From Caldicoprobacter guelmensis (GTDB lineage Bacteria; Bacillota; Clostridia; Caldicoprobacterales; Caldicoprobacteraceae), in the NCBI RefSeq assembly GCF_016908415.1, contig NZ_JAFBDW010000005.1, forward strand, positions 186,001 through 250,000: DNA of 64,000 bases, written 5' to 3'. A program made the position numbers and the translations under genes. The notes beneath the pieces were generated by a model, which saw only the letters and a list, made by a program, of their open reading frames with translations, was not told the origin of the DNA and did no database searches. This document shows positions 26,717 to 35,635 of this stretch, one piece after another. The stretch's first letter is position 1; the number at the start of each line of letters is the position of its first letter.

Positions 26717-28198
26717 ATGGTGAACATTCCGAAGGTAAGATTGGGCATTGTAGCAGTAAGCAGAGACTGCTTTCCGGTGCAGCTCAGCCAGTCAAGGAGA
26801 AAAGCAGTGGTTGAAGCATGTGGTCGAAAAGGCGTCACCATCACGGAGATTCAAACGGTAGTAGAGAATGAGAAAGATGTGCTTAAGGCTTTGGATGAGC
26901 TTAAAGCTGCTAATGTGAATGCGCTGGTGGTATACTTGGGCAACTTTGGCCCAGAAGGCCCTGAGACCATGCTGGCTCAGAAGTTTGGTGGCCCTTCTAT
27001 GTTTGTAGCTGCGGCCGAGGAGACCGAGAACAATTTGATTGACGGGCGTGGGGATGCCTATTGTGGAATGCTCAATGCCTCATACAATCTGGGGTTGCGT
27101 AAGCTTAATCCTTATATTCCTGAATACCCCGTTGGTACGCCCGATGAAGTTGCGGATATGATTTCGGAATTTGTGGATATTGCCAGAGTGATATTGGGTC
27201 TGTCAAAGCTTAAAATTTTTACTTTTGGGCCAAGGCCACAGGATTTCTTGGCTTGCAATGCTCCCATAAAGCCGCTGTATGACCTGGGCATTGAAATCAT
27301 GGAGAACTCTGAGCTTGACTTGTTTGAGTCCTTTAACCTGCACGCAAATGACCCTCGGATACCGTCGGTCATCAGGGATATGGAGCAAGAGCTGGGTGAA
27401 GGCAACAAGTTCCCTGGCATTCTTCCTAAGCTGGCGCAGTATGAGCTGACCTTGCTGGACTGGATGGAAAAGCATATTGGCGCCTCGGAGTATGCTATAT
27501 TTGCCAACAAGTGCTGGCCGGCATTCCAGACACAGTTTGGCTTTGTTCCGTGCTATGTCAACTCTAGGTTGGCCTCTCGTGGTATTCCGGTATCATGTGA
27601 AGTAGATGTATATGGGGCACTGAGTGAATACATCATTACATGTGTTACAGGCATGCCGGCGACCCTTCTTGATATAAACAATACCGTTCCCAGAGACATG
27701 TATGAGAACAACAGGGATAAATTTGGCGATTACAAGCTAAGCGATCTGTTTATGGGGTTCCATTGCGGCAATACGCCCAAGTGTCATTTGAAAGATGGAG
27801 CCATGAAATATCAGCTTATCATGCACAGGCTTCTGGAACCGGATAGAGAACCAGATATAACCAGAGGTACTCTGGAGGGGACCATAAAGCCAGGGGATAT
27901 CACGTTGTTTAGGCTGCAAGGTACGGCTGATTGCAAGCTAAGGAGCTATGTAGCAGAAGGCGAGGTTATAGACGTTGATCCCAAATCATTTGGTGGCATA
28001 GGGGTATTTGCTGTAAAGGAGATGGCGAGATTCTACAGGTATGTCTTGATCGCCAAGAGGTATCCGCATCACACTGGCGTTGCTTTCAAGCATGTAGGCA
28101 AGGCACTGTTTGCGGCCATGAAGATGCTGGGTATCGAGGAAGTGGACTTCAACCAACCGGCTAATATGCTGTACAAGGATGAGAATCCGTTTAAATAA
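26717..28198 (+). CDS. L-fucose/L-arabinose isomerase-family protein
   Basis: 493 residues, a ketol isomerase of the FucI/AraA-related fold (COG2407 type) rather than canonical AraA. The N-terminal part alternates strand and helix (RLGIVAVSRDCFPVQLSQSRR, NALVVYLGNFGPEGPETML). The C-terminal domain has YAIFANKCWPAFQTQFGFVPCYVNSRL with EVDVYGALSEYI, likely holding the metal-binding Glu and Asp, and FHCGNTPKCHLK. I start at ATG 26717; the ORF opens nine codons earlier in the ribosome binding site. It sits directly before araR and araB, so it probably acts as the L-arabinose isomerase of this operon. Substrate is inferred from context. Confidence 0.82.
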   Translation: MVNIPKVRLGIVAVSRDCFPVQLSQSRRKAVVEACGRKGVTITEIQTVVENEKDVLKALDELKAANVNALVVYLGNFGPEGPETMLAQKFGGPSMFVAAAEETENNLIDGRGDAYCGMLNASYNLGLRKLNPYIPEYPVGTPDEVADMISEFVDIARVILGLSKLKIFTFGPRPQDFLACNAPIKPLYDLGIEIMENSELDLFESFNLHANDPRIPSVIRDMEQELGEGNKFPGILPKLAQYELTLLDWMEKHIGASEYAIFANKCWPAFQTQFGFVPCYVNSRLASRGIPVSCEVDVYGALSEYIITCVTGMPATLLDINNTVPRDMYENNRDKFGDYKLSDLFMGFHCGNTPKCHLKDGAMKYQLIMHRLLEPDREPDITRGTLEGTIKPGDITLFRLQGTADCKLRSYVAEGEVIDVDPKSFGGIGVFAVKEMARFYRYVLIAKRYPHHTGVAFKHVGKALFAAMKMLGIEEVDFNQPANMLYKDENPFK

Positions 28199-28225
28199 AT
28201 TAAAATGTGGAGCAGGTGTAGAACT

Positions 28226-29329
28226 TTGTTTGAAGGCAACGAAAAGCCCAAGTATCAGCGCTTAAAAAAGTATATAATAGAGACGATACAACACAAGCAG
28301 CTAAAATTTGGTGACAGGATTTTCTCTGAAAATGAGCTGGCCAAAAAGTTTAACATCAGCAGGCACACTGTAAGGCAGGCCATTGGAGAGCTGGTAAATG
28401 AAGGATGGGTTTATAGGGTACACGGTAAAGGCACGTTTGTAGGTAATGGCCCCTGTGGAAGGGAGGAGAAGACGCATACCATAGGGGTCATTACCACCTA
28501 TCTCAATGATTATATATTTCCTTCCATTGTTCGTGGCATTGACAGCGTATTGTTAGCTCAAGGATATAACATGTTGCTAAGCTGCACATACAATCAGCAT
28601 CAAATGGAGCGTTTATGCCTTGAAAACTTGAGAAATCATCCTATTGCGGGATTGATAGTAGAGCCTACCAAAAGCGCCCTGCCTAACCCTAATCTGGATT
28701 TATACCAGGAGTTAAGACAAAAGAATATTCCCATATTGTTTATTCATGGTTGCTACAATGATTTTGATTGTTCTTACGTTGTAGAAGATGATATCTGGGC
28801 TGGCTATATAGCTACCAAGCATCTGATTGAGCTGGGGCATACCAAAATTGGCGGGATATTTAAGAAAGACGATATTCAGGGTCATTACAGGTTTGCTGGG
28901 TTTAAAAAGGCTCTTGAAGAAACCGGACTTGAGGTTGTATCTTCAAGGGTGTTGTGGTTTGACACGGAAGACGCGATAGATTTTGAAAGCTGTATGCTAC
29001 AGCCCTTGATGCATCTGCTACAGGGATGTTCCGGTATTGTGTGTTATAATGACCAGGTGGCTATTAAGGTAATTGATGTATTGAGGGGAATGAATTTGAG
29101 CGTTCCTGAAGATATTTCCCTCGTTAGCTTTGACGATTCGCAGCTTGCCGTGGCTTCCGAAGTGAAGCTCACTACTGTGGCGCATCCTCAGGAAGAATTG
29201 GGGCAGCAGGCCGCGACAGCCTTGCTTGATATGATACAAGGTAAACAAAAGCGGATCAACATTAAAATGCGGCCTGAACTGGTTATAAGGGGAAGCGCTA
29301 AAAAAATAAGCGAAAGGGAGGAGATTTAA
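28226..29329 (+). CDS. araR: AraR-type repressor (GntR HTH + LacI-like ligand domain)
   Basis: About 367 residues. The N-terminal GntR winged helix ([47 protein letters not shown]) is joined to a periplasmic-binding-protein-like sensor domain ([46 protein letters not shown]). That mixed architecture defines AraR, which releases DNA on binding L-arabinose. The start is probably TTG 28226 with AGGTG 7 bases upstream; ATG 28205 has no signal. It lies inside the operon it likely controls through the palindrome at 26640. Confidence 0.9.
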   Translation: MFEGNEKPKYQRLKKYIIETIQHKQLKFGDRIFSENELAKKFNISRHTVRQAIGELVNEGWVYRVHGKGTFVGNGPCGREEKTHTIGVITTYLNDYIFPSIVRGIDSVLLAQGYNMLLSCTYNQHQMERLCLENLRNHPIAGLIVEPTKSALPNPNLDLYQELRQKNIPILFIHGCYNDFDCSYVVEDDIWAGYIATKHLIELGHTKIGGIFKKDDIQGHYRFAGFKKALEETGLEVVSSRVLWFDTEDAIDFESCMLQPLMHLLQGCSGIVCYNDQVAIKVIDVLRGMNLSVPEDISLVSFDDSQLAVASEVKLTTVAHPQEELGQQAATALLDMIQGKQKRINIKMRPELVIRGSAKKISEREEI

Positions 29330-29330
29330 T

Positions 29331-31010
29331 GTGGGCAAGAAGTATACGATAGGAGTGGATTTTGGGACACAGTCTGGGCGAGCAGTACTTGTTGAAGTTG
29401 ATACAGGAAGGGAGGTAGCCACTGCAGTCAAGGAATATCCTCATGGTGTTATGGATGAGTACTTACCCGATGGGAAGACCAAGCTGGAGCCCGATTGGGC
29501 GCTTCAGCATCCGCAGGATTACCTTGACGTGCTGGCTGAAACCATACCGGCTGTATTGAAAGAAGCAGGTGTATCCAGCGAAGACGTAATTGGGGTAGGA
29601 ATTGATTTTACGGCATGTACCATGCTACCTATTGATAAGGATGGGACTCCGCTGTGCTTTTATGATGAGTACAAGTCGCATCCCCATGCCTATGTTAAGC
29701 TGTGGAAGCATCATGCTGCGCAGGATGAAGCCAATCGTTTGAACCAGATTGCCGCCGAACGAGGAGAAGAATTTTTACAGAGGTACGGCGGGAAAATCTC
29801 CTCCGAATGGTTATTTCCCAAGATATGGCAGATACTTAATGAGGCACCAGAGATATACGAGAGGGCTGCTAAGTTTATTGAAGCGGCTGACTGGATAGTA
29901 CTTCAGCTGACCGGCCAGGAGAAGCGCAACAGCTGTACCGCAGGCTATAAGGCTATATGGCATAAGAGAAAAGGATATCCATCTAAAGAATTTTTCAGAG
30001 CCCTGGATCCTAGACTTGAGAATGTGGTGGATGAGAAGCTCAGTAGGGATATATATCCAATAGGCACGAAAGCCGGGGAGATAACCGAAAAGGCGGCGCA
30101 CCTTACCGGTCTAAAACCGGGTACGGCTGTTGCTGTGGGCAATGTGGATGCTCATGTTGCAGTGCCCGCTGTTGGCATTACCGAGGAAGGAAAAATGCTG
30201 ATGATCATGGGCACTTCCACATGTCATATGCTGCTCAGCAAGGAAGAAAAGATGGTACCCGGTATCTGTGGCGTTGTGGAGGATGGAATCATTCCTGGCT
30301 ATATGGGCTATGAAGCCGGACAGTCGTGCGTAGGGGACCACTTTGAATGGTTTGTCAAGAACTGTGTTCCGCCGGCATATGTCCAGGAAGCCAAAGAAAG
30401 GGGCATAAGCGTTTATAAATTGCTGGCAGAAAAGGCGCAAAAGCTAGCGGTAGGCGAAAGCGGACTTGTGGCCCTTGACTGGTGGAACGGTAACCGCTCT
30501 GTGCTGGTGGATGTGGACCTTACGGGAGTGATCGTGGGATGCACCCTTCTTACAAAGCCCGAGGAAATCTACAGGGCGCTTATAGAGGCCACTGCCTATG
30601 GGACCAGGATGATTATAGAAACGTTTGAAGAGCACGGCATCCCCATTTATGAGCTTTATGCCGCTGGTGGGATTGCCGAAAAAGATCCATTTATGATGCA
30701 GATATATGCCGATGTAACCAATAGGGAGATAAGGATATCGGGTTCACCGCAGGCTCCTGCTCTTGGTTCTGCTATGTTTGGCGCGGTGGCGGCAGGGAAA
30801 GAGCGGGGTGGCTATGACTCTATAGTAGAGGCAGCAAAGGTGATGGCAAAGGTGAGGGATACGGTGTACAGACCCATACCCGAGAACGTTAGGATGTACG
30901 ATAGACTCTATGCTGAGTACAAGATATTGCATGATTATTTTGGTAGGGGAGCCAATGATGTTATGAAACGGCTCAAAGAGATAAGAAGGCAGGCTACTGT
31001 TGCTAAGTAA
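29331..31010 (+). CDS. araB: Ribulokinase
   Basis: A 559-residue FGGY kinase that phosphorylates L-ribulose with ATP. The N-terminal ATPase-fold begins [19 protein letters not shown]; the length over 550 and the DFTACTMLP and [10 protein letters not shown] segments fit AraB rather than xylulokinase or glycerol kinase. The FGGY C-terminal signature region is [23 protein letters not shown] start at 29331 with GGGAGGAG nine bases upstream, one base after the araR stop. No araD epimerase gene is present in the window, so the next step must be encoded elsewhere. Confidence 0.94.
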   Translation: MGKKYTIGVDFGTQSGRAVLVEVDTGREVATAVKEYPHGVMDEYLPDGKTKLEPDWALQHPQDYLDVLAETIPAVLKEAGVSSEDVIGVGIDFTACTMLPIDKDGTPLCFYDEYKSHPHAYVKLWKHHAAQDEANRLNQIAAERGEEFLQRYGGKISSEWLFPKIWQILNEAPEIYERAAKFIEAADWIVLQLTGQEKRNSCTAGYKAIWHKRKGYPSKEFFRALDPRLENVVDEKLSRDIYPIGTKAGEITEKAAHLTGLKPGTAVAVGNVDAHVAVPAVGITEEGKMLMIMGTSTCHMLLSKEEKMVPGICGVVEDGIIPGYMGYEAGQSCVGDHFEWFVKNCVPPAYVQEAKERGISVYKLLAEKAQKLAVGESGLVALDWWNGNRSVLVDVDLTGVIVGCTLLTKPEEIYRALIEATAYGTRMIIETFEEHGIPIYELYAAGGIAEKDPFMMQIYADVTNREIRISGSPQAPALGSAMFGAVAAGKERGGYDSIVEAAKVMAKVRDTVYRPIPENVRMYDRLYAEYKILHDYFGRGANDVMKRLKEIRRQATVAK

Positions 31011-31048
31011 GTTCTGATGCTCAATTTGTGCACTGGAGGGCTAAGGCG

Positions 31049-31744
31049 GTGAATAAAAGCTTAAACAGTCTAAACAGTGTGGCAATAGTATCTGATTTCG
31101 ATGGAACTATTACTGACGTTGATACAAATGATTTGATTTATTTTACATTTGGAGGGCGGCCTAGTTATGAGGTTGAGGAGTTGATTGCCCAGGGCAAGCT
31201 GGGCGTCAAAGAAGGTGCCCTCCAACATTTTAAGAGAATTCATCTTACTGAGCAGGAATTTTTAAGCTTCATATTTAAAAATGCCCGCTTGGATGAAGGT
31301 TTTAAAGACTTTTGTAAACTGTTAAATAAAAAAGGCATTCCGCTTATCATAGTAAGTGGGGGCTATATCAACACAATTTCGAGTTTTTTAGAAAAGGAAG
31401 GCATCGACAGGACTAATATAAGGATTTATGCCAACCGTTTGAAGTTTAACGGATGCCATATAGAAGTCGTTTTTTTTGATGACAAGGACGAATGCGAGAG
31501 TGGATTGGGTCCTTGCGGTAACTGTAAGTTGAAGCGTTTGAGGGAGCTTAAGAAGCGGTATTACCATATAATTTTTATCGGCGACGGAACGACTGACAGG
31601 TGTGCGGCCCGTGAGGCGGACCTAGTGTTTGCAAAAGGCCGCCTAAAGGATTATTGTGCGGAACAGGGGATTCAGTATGTGCCGTTCGACAGTTTTTATG
31701 ATATTATACAAGCAATGTTTAAAAACCACTTTAAGAGGGATTAG
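31049..31744 (+). CDS. HAD-family phosphatase (MtnX/PSP-like)
   Basis: 231 residues. HAD motif I is VSDFDGTITDVDTND, motif II IIVSGGY, motif III/IV the FIGDGTTDRCAAREADLVFA region. A C-terminal CxxC-containing insertion (SGLGPCGNCKLKRL) could bind metal. It resembles MtnX and phosphoserine-phosphatase-like HAD-IB enzymes. The chosen GTG 31049 has GGAGGG 8 bases upstream; the longer frame from 31028 contains that site. It begins 38 bases after araB and may share its transcript. The substrate is unknown. Confidence 0.8.
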   Translation: MNKSLNSLNSVAIVSDFDGTITDVDTNDLIYFTFGGRPSYEVEELIAQGKLGVKEGALQHFKRIHLTEQEFLSFIFKNARLDEGFKDFCKLLNKKGIPLIIVSGGYINTISSFLEKEGIDRTNIRIYANRLKFNGCHIEVVFFDDKDECESGLGPCGNCKLKRLRELKKRYYHIIFIGDGTTDRCAAREADLVFAKGRLKDYCAEQGIQYVPFDSFYDIIQAMFKNHFKRD

Positions 31745-31746
31745 GT

Positions 31747-31872
31747 ATGTTTAATTTACGGTATGGCTTGGCGGATGAAAGTTATAAGCAATGCTATGGA
31801 GTTGACAACATAGGCTGGAACCCAGAGATTTTTAGAGATATCGGATATTATGTATTGTTAAAAGGAGAGTAA
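31747..31872 (+). CDS. Possible 41-residue protein
   Basis: A short frame starting 2 bases after the HAD stop, with AGAGGGA upstream at good distance. The product starts MFNLRYGLADESYKQCYG and has a compact aromatic composition ending LLKGE. It could be a real small protein coupled to its neighbours or the leftover tail of a lost gene. No family recognised. Confidence 0.4.
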   Translation: MFNLRYGLADESYKQCYGVDNIGWNPEIFRDIGYYVLLKGE

Positions 31873-31896
31873 AGTGATTTGGAGGAGGTGTTGTGA

Positions 31897-32874
31897 ATGA
31901 CGCCTAAGGAAAGGGCAGTGGCTGCCCTAACTTTGAAAGTGCCTGATATGGTGCCGACTTTTGAGCTGGAGTTCCAACTAGAGGAGGAGATGTTTGGTCG
32001 AAAGTTCATCACAGAGGACCTTACTAAAGAGGGGTTGGCCAAGCTATCGTGGAAGGAAAAGGAAAAGAGGATATATGAGCTTGCCGAATATATGGTAGAA
32101 GTATACAGTACTCTTGAATACTCCAGTATACCAGGTTTTGTGCTGGGAGATGCCACAGAGTTTTGGAATGAAGGAGGACCTTTGCCTGAGGAGACAAAAT
32201 TGCTCATCAAATATCTTCGGGAACTAGTGGACGATGATTATATGATCCATTACCATGGTGATGGTACATTTGCGATACCCGATGGAAATGAGATGTACGA
32301 GTTTGCATATGCTATTGCAGATAATCGAGAGGCTGTTAAGGAAAGGGCTGCCCAAATGGCTGAAAGGGCTATTAAAAGAAACAAACGGTTAGCCGAAGCG
32401 GGAGTAGACTGTTTGATATTGTGTTCTGATTATTGTTATAATAGCGGGCCATTCCTTTCGCCAGCTATGTTTGAAGAATTTATCCAGCCTTATCTTTATA
32501 AGATCATCGATGAAGCACGTAAACTTGGGCTTTACACCATTAAACATACAGATGGGAATATCATGCCTATACTTGATCAATTGGTCGAGTGCAGGCCACA
32601 TGCACTTCATTCATTAGATCCCCAGGCGGGGGTGGATATTAAAGTAGTTAAAGAGCTTGTAGGAGATAAGGTTTGTTTATGCGGCAACGTAAATTGTGCC
32701 TTGATGCAAACCGGCACTGATGAGGAAGTTATACAGAGTGCGGAATATGCTATTATGCACGGTAAACCGGGCGGCGGATATATTTTCTGTACCAGCAATG
32801 TGCCTTTTAAGGGATTGCCGCCTGAGAGATATAGGTTGATTTTAGATGTATGGAAGAGGTTGAGAGAGTATTGA
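31897..32874 (+). CDS. Uroporphyrinogen decarboxylase (URO-D) family protein
   Basis: 325 residues with the URO-D TIM barrel. Seen features are MTPKERAVAAL at the start, AGVDCLILCSDYCYNSGPFLSP, IKHTDGNIMPILDQLVE (a histidine region as in corrinoid methyltransferases of this superfamily) and KVCLCGNVNCALMQTG. No haem genes are nearby. Many such anaerobe proteins are MtaA/CmuA-like methyl transferases or of unknown role, so haem synthesis is unlikely. ATG 31897 follows GGAGGAGGTG. It is probably in the same transcript as the HAD gene. Confidence 0.82.
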   Translation: MTPKERAVAALTLKVPDMVPTFELEFQLEEEMFGRKFITEDLTKEGLAKLSWKEKEKRIYELAEYMVEVYSTLEYSSIPGFVLGDATEFWNEGGPLPEETKLLIKYLRELVDDDYMIHYHGDGTFAIPDGNEMYEFAYAIADNREAVKERAAQMAERAIKRNKRLAEAGVDCLILCSDYCYNSGPFLSPAMFEEFIQPYLYKIIDEARKLGLYTIKHTDGNIMPILDQLVECRPHALHSLDPQAGVDIKVVKELVGDKVCLCGNVNCALMQTGTDEEVIQSAEYAIMHGKPGGGYIFCTSNVPFKGLPPERYRLILDVWKRLREY

Positions 32875-33016
32875 GATAGATTATCATCAGCTTTAGATTT
32901 TTTTGTTTTAAATCAAGGATAGAAGTTTATATATAATGGTTGTTGCTAGTTCATACGAATAACCTCTTTTATTTTAATAGACACTAATGTTTGTTAAAAT
33001 AAAAGGAGGGGATAGT

Positions 33017-33601
33017 ATGAGAGTAGCAACGCTTACAGCTTTACCAAGGAATGAGAAGGGAAAGAAAGCAAGGCGGGAGGGTTTTATCCCTGGCGTTGTT
33101 TATGGTAGGGAGATCAAGAGCCTATCAGTCAAGTTTATAAAGCGCGATTTTTTGAAGGTTTTAAAGGAATATGGAGAGAGGCCGAGGGTTAAGCTTTTAT
33201 TAGATAATCAAGAGAGGATGGCACTGGTTAAAGATATAGATAAAGAACCAATTACCGGGGAGATACTTCATGTGGACTTACAGCTTGTGGCTGCAGGGCA
33301 AAAGATTACCTGTGATATACCCATTAAGTTTATCGGACGCGAAAAATTGAAGTCAAAAGGGTTGATACTTCAGGTTAACATAGACAGCATAAATGTTACC
33401 GGTGAAGCTTCTATCATTCCCGAACATTTTGTAGTGGACGTGGGCGATAAAAATGAGGGTGACGCTGTGACAATCCAGGACCTCAATATCCACCCTGAGA
33501 TACAAATTACCGATCCGCCCGAAGATGCCATAGCAGTTGTAACTGCTGCTGAAGAGGAAGCTTCTGAGGAAGGTAAAGAATCTGAAGACGGTTCTAGATA
33601 A
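33017..33601 (+). CDS. 50S ribosomal protein L25 / general stress protein Ctc
   Basis: 194 residues, the long (TL5/CTC) form of L25 that binds 5S rRNA. The N-terminal L25 domain contains RNEKGKKARREGFIPGVVYG; the C-terminal beta-rich domain covers about residues 95-185, and the acidic tail EEEASEEGKESEDGSR is typical. ATG 33017 after AGGAGGGG; the upstream in-frame start overlaps that site. Monocistronic with a strong terminator. Confidence 0.93.
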   Translation: MRVATLTALPRNEKGKKARREGFIPGVVYGREIKSLSVKFIKRDFLKVLKEYGERPRVKLLLDNQERMALVKDIDKEPITGEILHVDLQLVAAGQKITCDIPIKFIGREKLKSKGLILQVNIDSINVTGEASIIPEHFVVDVGDKNEGDAVTIQDLNIHPEIQITDPPEDAIAVVTAAEEEASEEGKESEDGSR

Positions 33602-33602
33602 G

Positions 33603-33635
33603 AGAGCAGCGCTCAGATTGAGCGTTGCTCTTTTT
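33603..33635 (+). terminator. Terminator of the L25 gene
   Basis: A 13-bp stem (one G-U) from 33603-33615 to 33619-33631 with a 3-base loop, followed by T5. Confidence 0.93.
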
Positions 33636-33717
33636 CTTGTTAGGTTTATCATATACACTCAATATCTCGCATATAATACCAGCGAACAATATTCGGTTTG
33701 AGGTGGAGGGAGTATTT

Positions 33718-34836
33718 GTGAAATCAAGACCAAATACTAGATGTATGTTTGCTGGTGGGAATACGCCCGAAGGTTTTGTAAATTACTTTGGAGAGATATT
33801 GGAGTACAATACAAACAGAGTATTTATAATAAAAGGCGGGCCAGGAGTGGGTAAATCTACTTTCATGAAGAAGATCGGTCAGGATCTGCTAGAGAAAGGG
33901 TACGACCTTGAATATTTTTACTGTTCTTCGGATCCCTATTCCCTTGATGCAGTGGCGGTACCGCAGTTAAAAGTGGCCATAATGGATGGAACGGCTCCTC
34001 ATGTCATAGACCCTAGCTATCCGGGAGCTGTTGAGGAAATTATTTATTTTGGTGAGTACTGGGATAATGAGGCGTTGATTGCAAACAAGGGGCACATAAT
34101 GGAGTACACAAATCAAATAAAAGGTCTCTTTAATACTGCATACAGTCAGCTTAAAGAGGCTAAAGTGGCTTATGATGAGTGGAAGAGCTATGTGCAAAGT
34201 TGTTTGAATAGGGCTGAATATCAACGGCAGGCTGATCTGTTTATTGGGAGAGTGTTTAAAAGATTCGATGCTTTAGGCAAGAAAAGTAGAGCAAGGCATT
34301 ATTTTGCTTGCGCAATTACTCCTTCTGGTATAAAGGATTATGCTGATACACTGCTCAAACCTGGCATGGATGTATATCCCATTTATGGCGGTCCAGGTTC
34401 GGGAGCCAAAGAATTGTTGATGAGGATTGCACATATAGCTGAATGGCAGGGATTTTTTACTGAAAGGTCGCACTGCCCAATAGAACCTGATCATTTGGAC
34501 ATGGTGATCATACCTGAACTTAATGCTGCTCTCCTAAATATATGGGAGCCTTTTCGGAATACTGTCCCTAAAGGAGAGGGCATAAATCTGAAGGAGGGTA
34601 TAGACCTCTCGCTTTGTATTGATGAGGCAAAACTGGGCGAAGAAGGCAGAAAGGCATTATTGGATAGTCGTAGAAGGTTTTTGGATCTCCTAAATAAAGC
34701 TATAAATAATATCGCACAAGCGAAAGTCATCCACGACCAACTGGAAAGCTATTACATTTCTGCTATGGATTTTGAAAAGATCGAACGGATCCGCCAACAA
34801 ATCGTTCAACGCATGTTAAAATATGAAAATAGCTAG
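33718..34836 (+). CDS. Duplicated P-loop NTPase (PRK06851-like)
   Basis: 372 residues. The first Walker A motif, IKGGPGVGKSTFMKK, is near residues 38-50. A second, related half starts at about residue 222 with YPIYGGPGSGAKELL, where the lysine is displaced by one residue, so only the first site looks fit for ATP. Between them is a helical stretch, and a helical C-terminus ends in RMLKYENS. GTG 33718 follows GGTGGAGGG; upstream codons overlap the L25 terminator and are excluded. Known in spore-forming Firmicutes as an uncharacterised ATPase; function unknown. Confidence 0.75.
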   Translation: MKSRPNTRCMFAGGNTPEGFVNYFGEILEYNTNRVFIIKGGPGVGKSTFMKKIGQDLLEKGYDLEYFYCSSDPYSLDAVAVPQLKVAIMDGTAPHVIDPSYPGAVEEIIYFGEYWDNEALIANKGHIMEYTNQIKGLFNTAYSQLKEAKVAYDEWKSYVQSCLNRAEYQRQADLFIGRVFKRFDALGKKSRARHYFACAITPSGIKDYADTLLKPGMDVYPIYGGPGSGAKELLMRIAHIAEWQGFFTERSHCPIEPDHLDMVIIPELNAALLNIWEPFRNTVPKGEGINLKEGIDLSLCIDEAKLGEEGRKALLDSRRRFLDLLNKAINNIAQAKVIHDQLESYYISAMDFEKIERIRQQIVQRMLKYENS

Positions 34837-34958
34837 TAAAGCTCTTAATTTTTCACAATTTTTAAGTTTATTTTTTATAATGCTTTTCTATGGTATCCCC
34901 GCTGGCAATGTGGTATAATATAACCAAACCCTAACAAAAATTACGGGAGGCGGTCAAC

Positions 34959-35387
34959 ATGATACATTTTATCATTGGCCCGAAGGGGAGTGGCAAGACC
35001 AAGAAGGTGATAGAAATGGCGAATCGGGCCGTAGAAGAGACCAAGGGCAATGTGGTGTTCATCGACGGAGACTATCGGAAGATAACGGGACTGAAGTATC
35101 GGATCCGGTTCATTAATGTGAAGGAATTTGGGTTGAAGGACTTAAACATGCTGTACGGTTTTTTGTGCGGTGTCATAGCGGGGGATTACGATATCGAGCA
35201 TGTTTATGTCGACGGGGTAATCGAGGATTTAGGGGGAGATGTGGAGAGCATTCAGGAGTTTGTGAGGGATGTAAAGAAGCTTTCGGACAAATTCAATATA
35301 CAGTTTGTAGTCACCATGAGCGGCACTCCCGAAAGCGTACCTGCTTTCCTGAAAGAATATATGCTGGAAGAAGAATGCATAGCATGA
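34959..35387 (+). CDS. Small P-loop ATPase-like protein
   Basis: 142 residues: Walker A IIGPKGSGKTKKVIEMA at residues 5-21, a Walker-B-like VYVDGVIEDLGGD in the middle and VVTMSGTPESVPAF near the end. It resembles short thymidine-kinase-like or ATPase fragments widespread in Clostridia with no known role. A TATAAT lies at 34914-34919, and the start has GGGAGGCGG. It is monocistronic, with its own terminator. Confidence 0.75.
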   Translation: MIHFIIGPKGSGKTKKVIEMANRAVEETKGNVVFIDGDYRKITGLKYRIRFINVKEFGLKDLNMLYGFLCGVIAGDYDIEHVYVDGVIEDLGGDVESIQEFVRDVKKLSDKFNIQFVVTMSGTPESVPAFLKEYMLEEECIA

Positions 35388-35418
35388 TAAGGGCTTAAAG
35401 AGGAAAACAAGGTATTTT

Positions 35419-35448
35419 AGCCGAGGGAAAGCCCTTGGCTTTCTTTTT
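35419..35448 (+). terminator. Terminator of the small P-loop gene
   Basis: AGCCGAGGG (35419-35427) pairs with CCCTTGGCT (35432-35440), then TTCTTTTT. Confidence 0.88.
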
Positions 35449-35524
35449 GAGGATGCCTCCCGTATTGATGAGGATAAAAGATTTTTGCCGGCATTACAAA
35501 TGAGATTGATAAACATATATTGAG

Positions 35525-35561
35525 CTTTTCCCACAAGGAAGGATAAGGGAAAAGTTTTTTT
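35525..35561 (+). terminator. Second terminator-like hairpin before thrC
   Basis: CTTTTCCC (35525-35532) pairs with GGGAAAAG (35547-35554), then T7. It lies 76 bases after the first terminator and just before the thrC promoter. Confidence 0.65.
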
Positions 35562-35563
35562 AT

Positions 35564-35592
35564 TTGACGAGGAGTTTGTAAGGGGGTATAAT
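35564..35592 (+). promoter_or_regulatory. thrC promoter
   Basis: TTGACG (35564-35569), 17 bases, TATAAT (35587-35592). Confidence 0.85.
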
Positions 35593-35635
35593 GAATCAAA
35601 AATCCTTATATTACACTGAATGGTAGGAGATGAAT

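Noticed and set aside
35449..35635. T-box leader before thrC
   Set aside because: The promoter at 35564-35592 leaves under 45 bases of leader; no AGGGUGGNACCGCG-type box was seen.
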